Shown: positions 38,874-39,269 of the stretch, piece after piece
Layout: every line of letters begins with the position of its first letter
Position numbering within the stretch: the stretch's first letter is position 1
NCBI GenBank assembly: GCA_021531755.1
Contig: JADYUK010000024.1
Span: 1 to 39,269, forward strand
Source: Hoylesella loescheii
Lineage (GTDB): Bacteria > Bacteroidota > Bacteroidia > Bacteroidales > Bacteroidaceae
DNA length: 39,269 nt
Direction: 5' to 3'
Position numbers and translations under genes: made by a program
The notes under the pieces: generated by a model
What the model saw: the letters and a program-made list of their open reading frames with translations, nothing else
The model's database searches: none
What the model was told of the DNA's origin: nothing

Positions 38874-39200
38874 CCGTTTCCGTTTCCCATTCTCTGATGT
38901 CTTTTTTTCGTATGTCTGAGGATGTTATGGCGATAGGATTCTCCTCCTCTCCGCATGATGTGAGGATGATGTGCGGGGGCTGTCAGCGGCCTGGCAGGTC
39001 TTACGTCTGAGTGTGTGATATGCTGTGGTGGGTGATGTGATATGCCGTGGACGGTGTCTTATGGCGTGTGGCATGATGCAGACAGAAACAACGTGGCGCA
39101 GCATGCCCCGGCACAGGATATCGCTCCTGCCGTGTTGTCATGCTACGCCACGATGGCCGTGTATTATATATAATGTGATGTTTATGATAGAGTTTCCTTC
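38874..39200. other. Right-edge intergenic region with a hairpin
   Basis: No gene is supported. CGTGGCGCAGCATG (39092-39105) pairs with CATGCTACGCCACG (39139-39152) with one mismatch, and the loop can pair further. It may end a gene beyond the window. GTGATATGC(T/C)GTGG is repeated near 39016 and 39038. Confidence 0.4.
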
Positions 39201-39269
39201 GTCAGTTGAGCCTTCGGCCTTCTTCCTCGTCTCTCGGGATAGCCGGAGCAAGCTCCGCTCTCCTCTCGC
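39201..39269 (-). repeat. Diverged copy of the 3978-4146 hairpin repeat, cut by the window edge
   Basis: The sequence keeps the same order of parts as the repeat at 3978-4146: GTCAGTTGA, then TTCTTCC, CTCGG, a hairpin with a 2-base loop, and CTCTC. The stem differs (CGGAGC/GCTCCG at 39244-39257 instead of CAAGC/GCTTG), yet still pairs. It points to an interspersed repeat family. Confidence 0.55.

Noticed and set aside
38774..39010. Plus-strand gene at the right edge
   Set aside because: It lies across the promoter and operator of the amylase gene and encodes no recognisable protein.

Overview
The window reads as a chromosomal segment of a saccharolytic member of the Bacteroidetes, most likely a Prevotellaceae species. 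The grounds are: Bacteroidetes-type promoters (TAnnTTTG at -7 with TTTG about 19-20 bases upstream); weak or absent Shine-Dalgarno sequences; neopullulanase, GH97 and pullulanase genes like those of the Sus/starch loci; a GH106-type rhamnosidase beside a sialate-O-acetylesterase-type esterase; and the short C-terminal (V/I)YSISGQ...GLYI.(N/D)GKKIIV tail typical of Prevotella secreted proteins. Genes are GC-rich, except that the ATPase gene near 13-14.5 kb looks more AT-rich. No rRNA, tRNA, CRISPR array, transposase or SusC/SusD transporter gene was seen.

Layout. 1-1160: a terminator hairpin, a 39-bp tandem repeat and an NADPH-dependent FMN reductase-like flavoprotein with an Isf-type cysteine motif. 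1200-8968 (minus): a three-gene carbohydrate set transcribed GH106-type protein, then SGNH esterase, then GH2 enzyme, behind a promoter at 9091-9122; it plausibly acts on acetylated, rhamnose-containing glycan such as pectin. 9484-12735 (minus): a tricorn-like S41 protease with its own promoter. 13090-14526 (minus): an AAA ATPase with a PD-(D/E)XK-like C-terminus (archaeal ATPase/DUF234 type), with a nearly leaderless promoter and two 46-bp palindromic repeats just upstream. 14548-15460: a gene-free stretch full of structure, with the 46-bp repeats, three hairpins sharing a loop but with different, still complementary stems, and nine 22-bp tandem repeats.

15454-22948 (plus): a thiamine operon behind a TPP riboswitch: thiD, thiS, thiE, thiG, thiC, thiF, thiH and a second ThiE/TenI-family gene. 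ThiC supplies HMP-P and ThiD phosphorylates it. ThiF, ThiS, ThiH and ThiG build the thiazole, TenI probably tautomerises it, and ThiE couples the two halves. No thiL is seen here.

23249-38732 (minus): a starch/alpha-glucan cluster in transcription order: alpha-amylase with a CBM and sorting tail, GH53 endo-galactanase with the same tail, cytoplasmic GH77 4-alpha-glucanotransferase with CBM20-like domains, type I pullulanase, GH31, GH97 (SusB-like) and GH13 (SusA-like). A promoter and a perfect LacI-type palindrome lie upstream of the amylase, and three phased TCTTGAAG boxes lie upstream of the pullulanase. Extracellular amylase would release maltooligosaccharides, the exported pullulanase, SusA, SusB and GH31 enzymes would trim them, and GH77 would rework them in the cytoplasm. 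The GH53 gene is the odd member, since it targets galactan.

The least explained signals are non-coding: the repeats and covarying hairpins beside the ATPase gene, the 22-bp minisatellite before the thi promoter, a hairpin repeat family at 3978-4146 and again at the right edge, a possible MITE-like inverted repeat at 32178-32317, and long inverted repeats without T-tracts at many gene ends.
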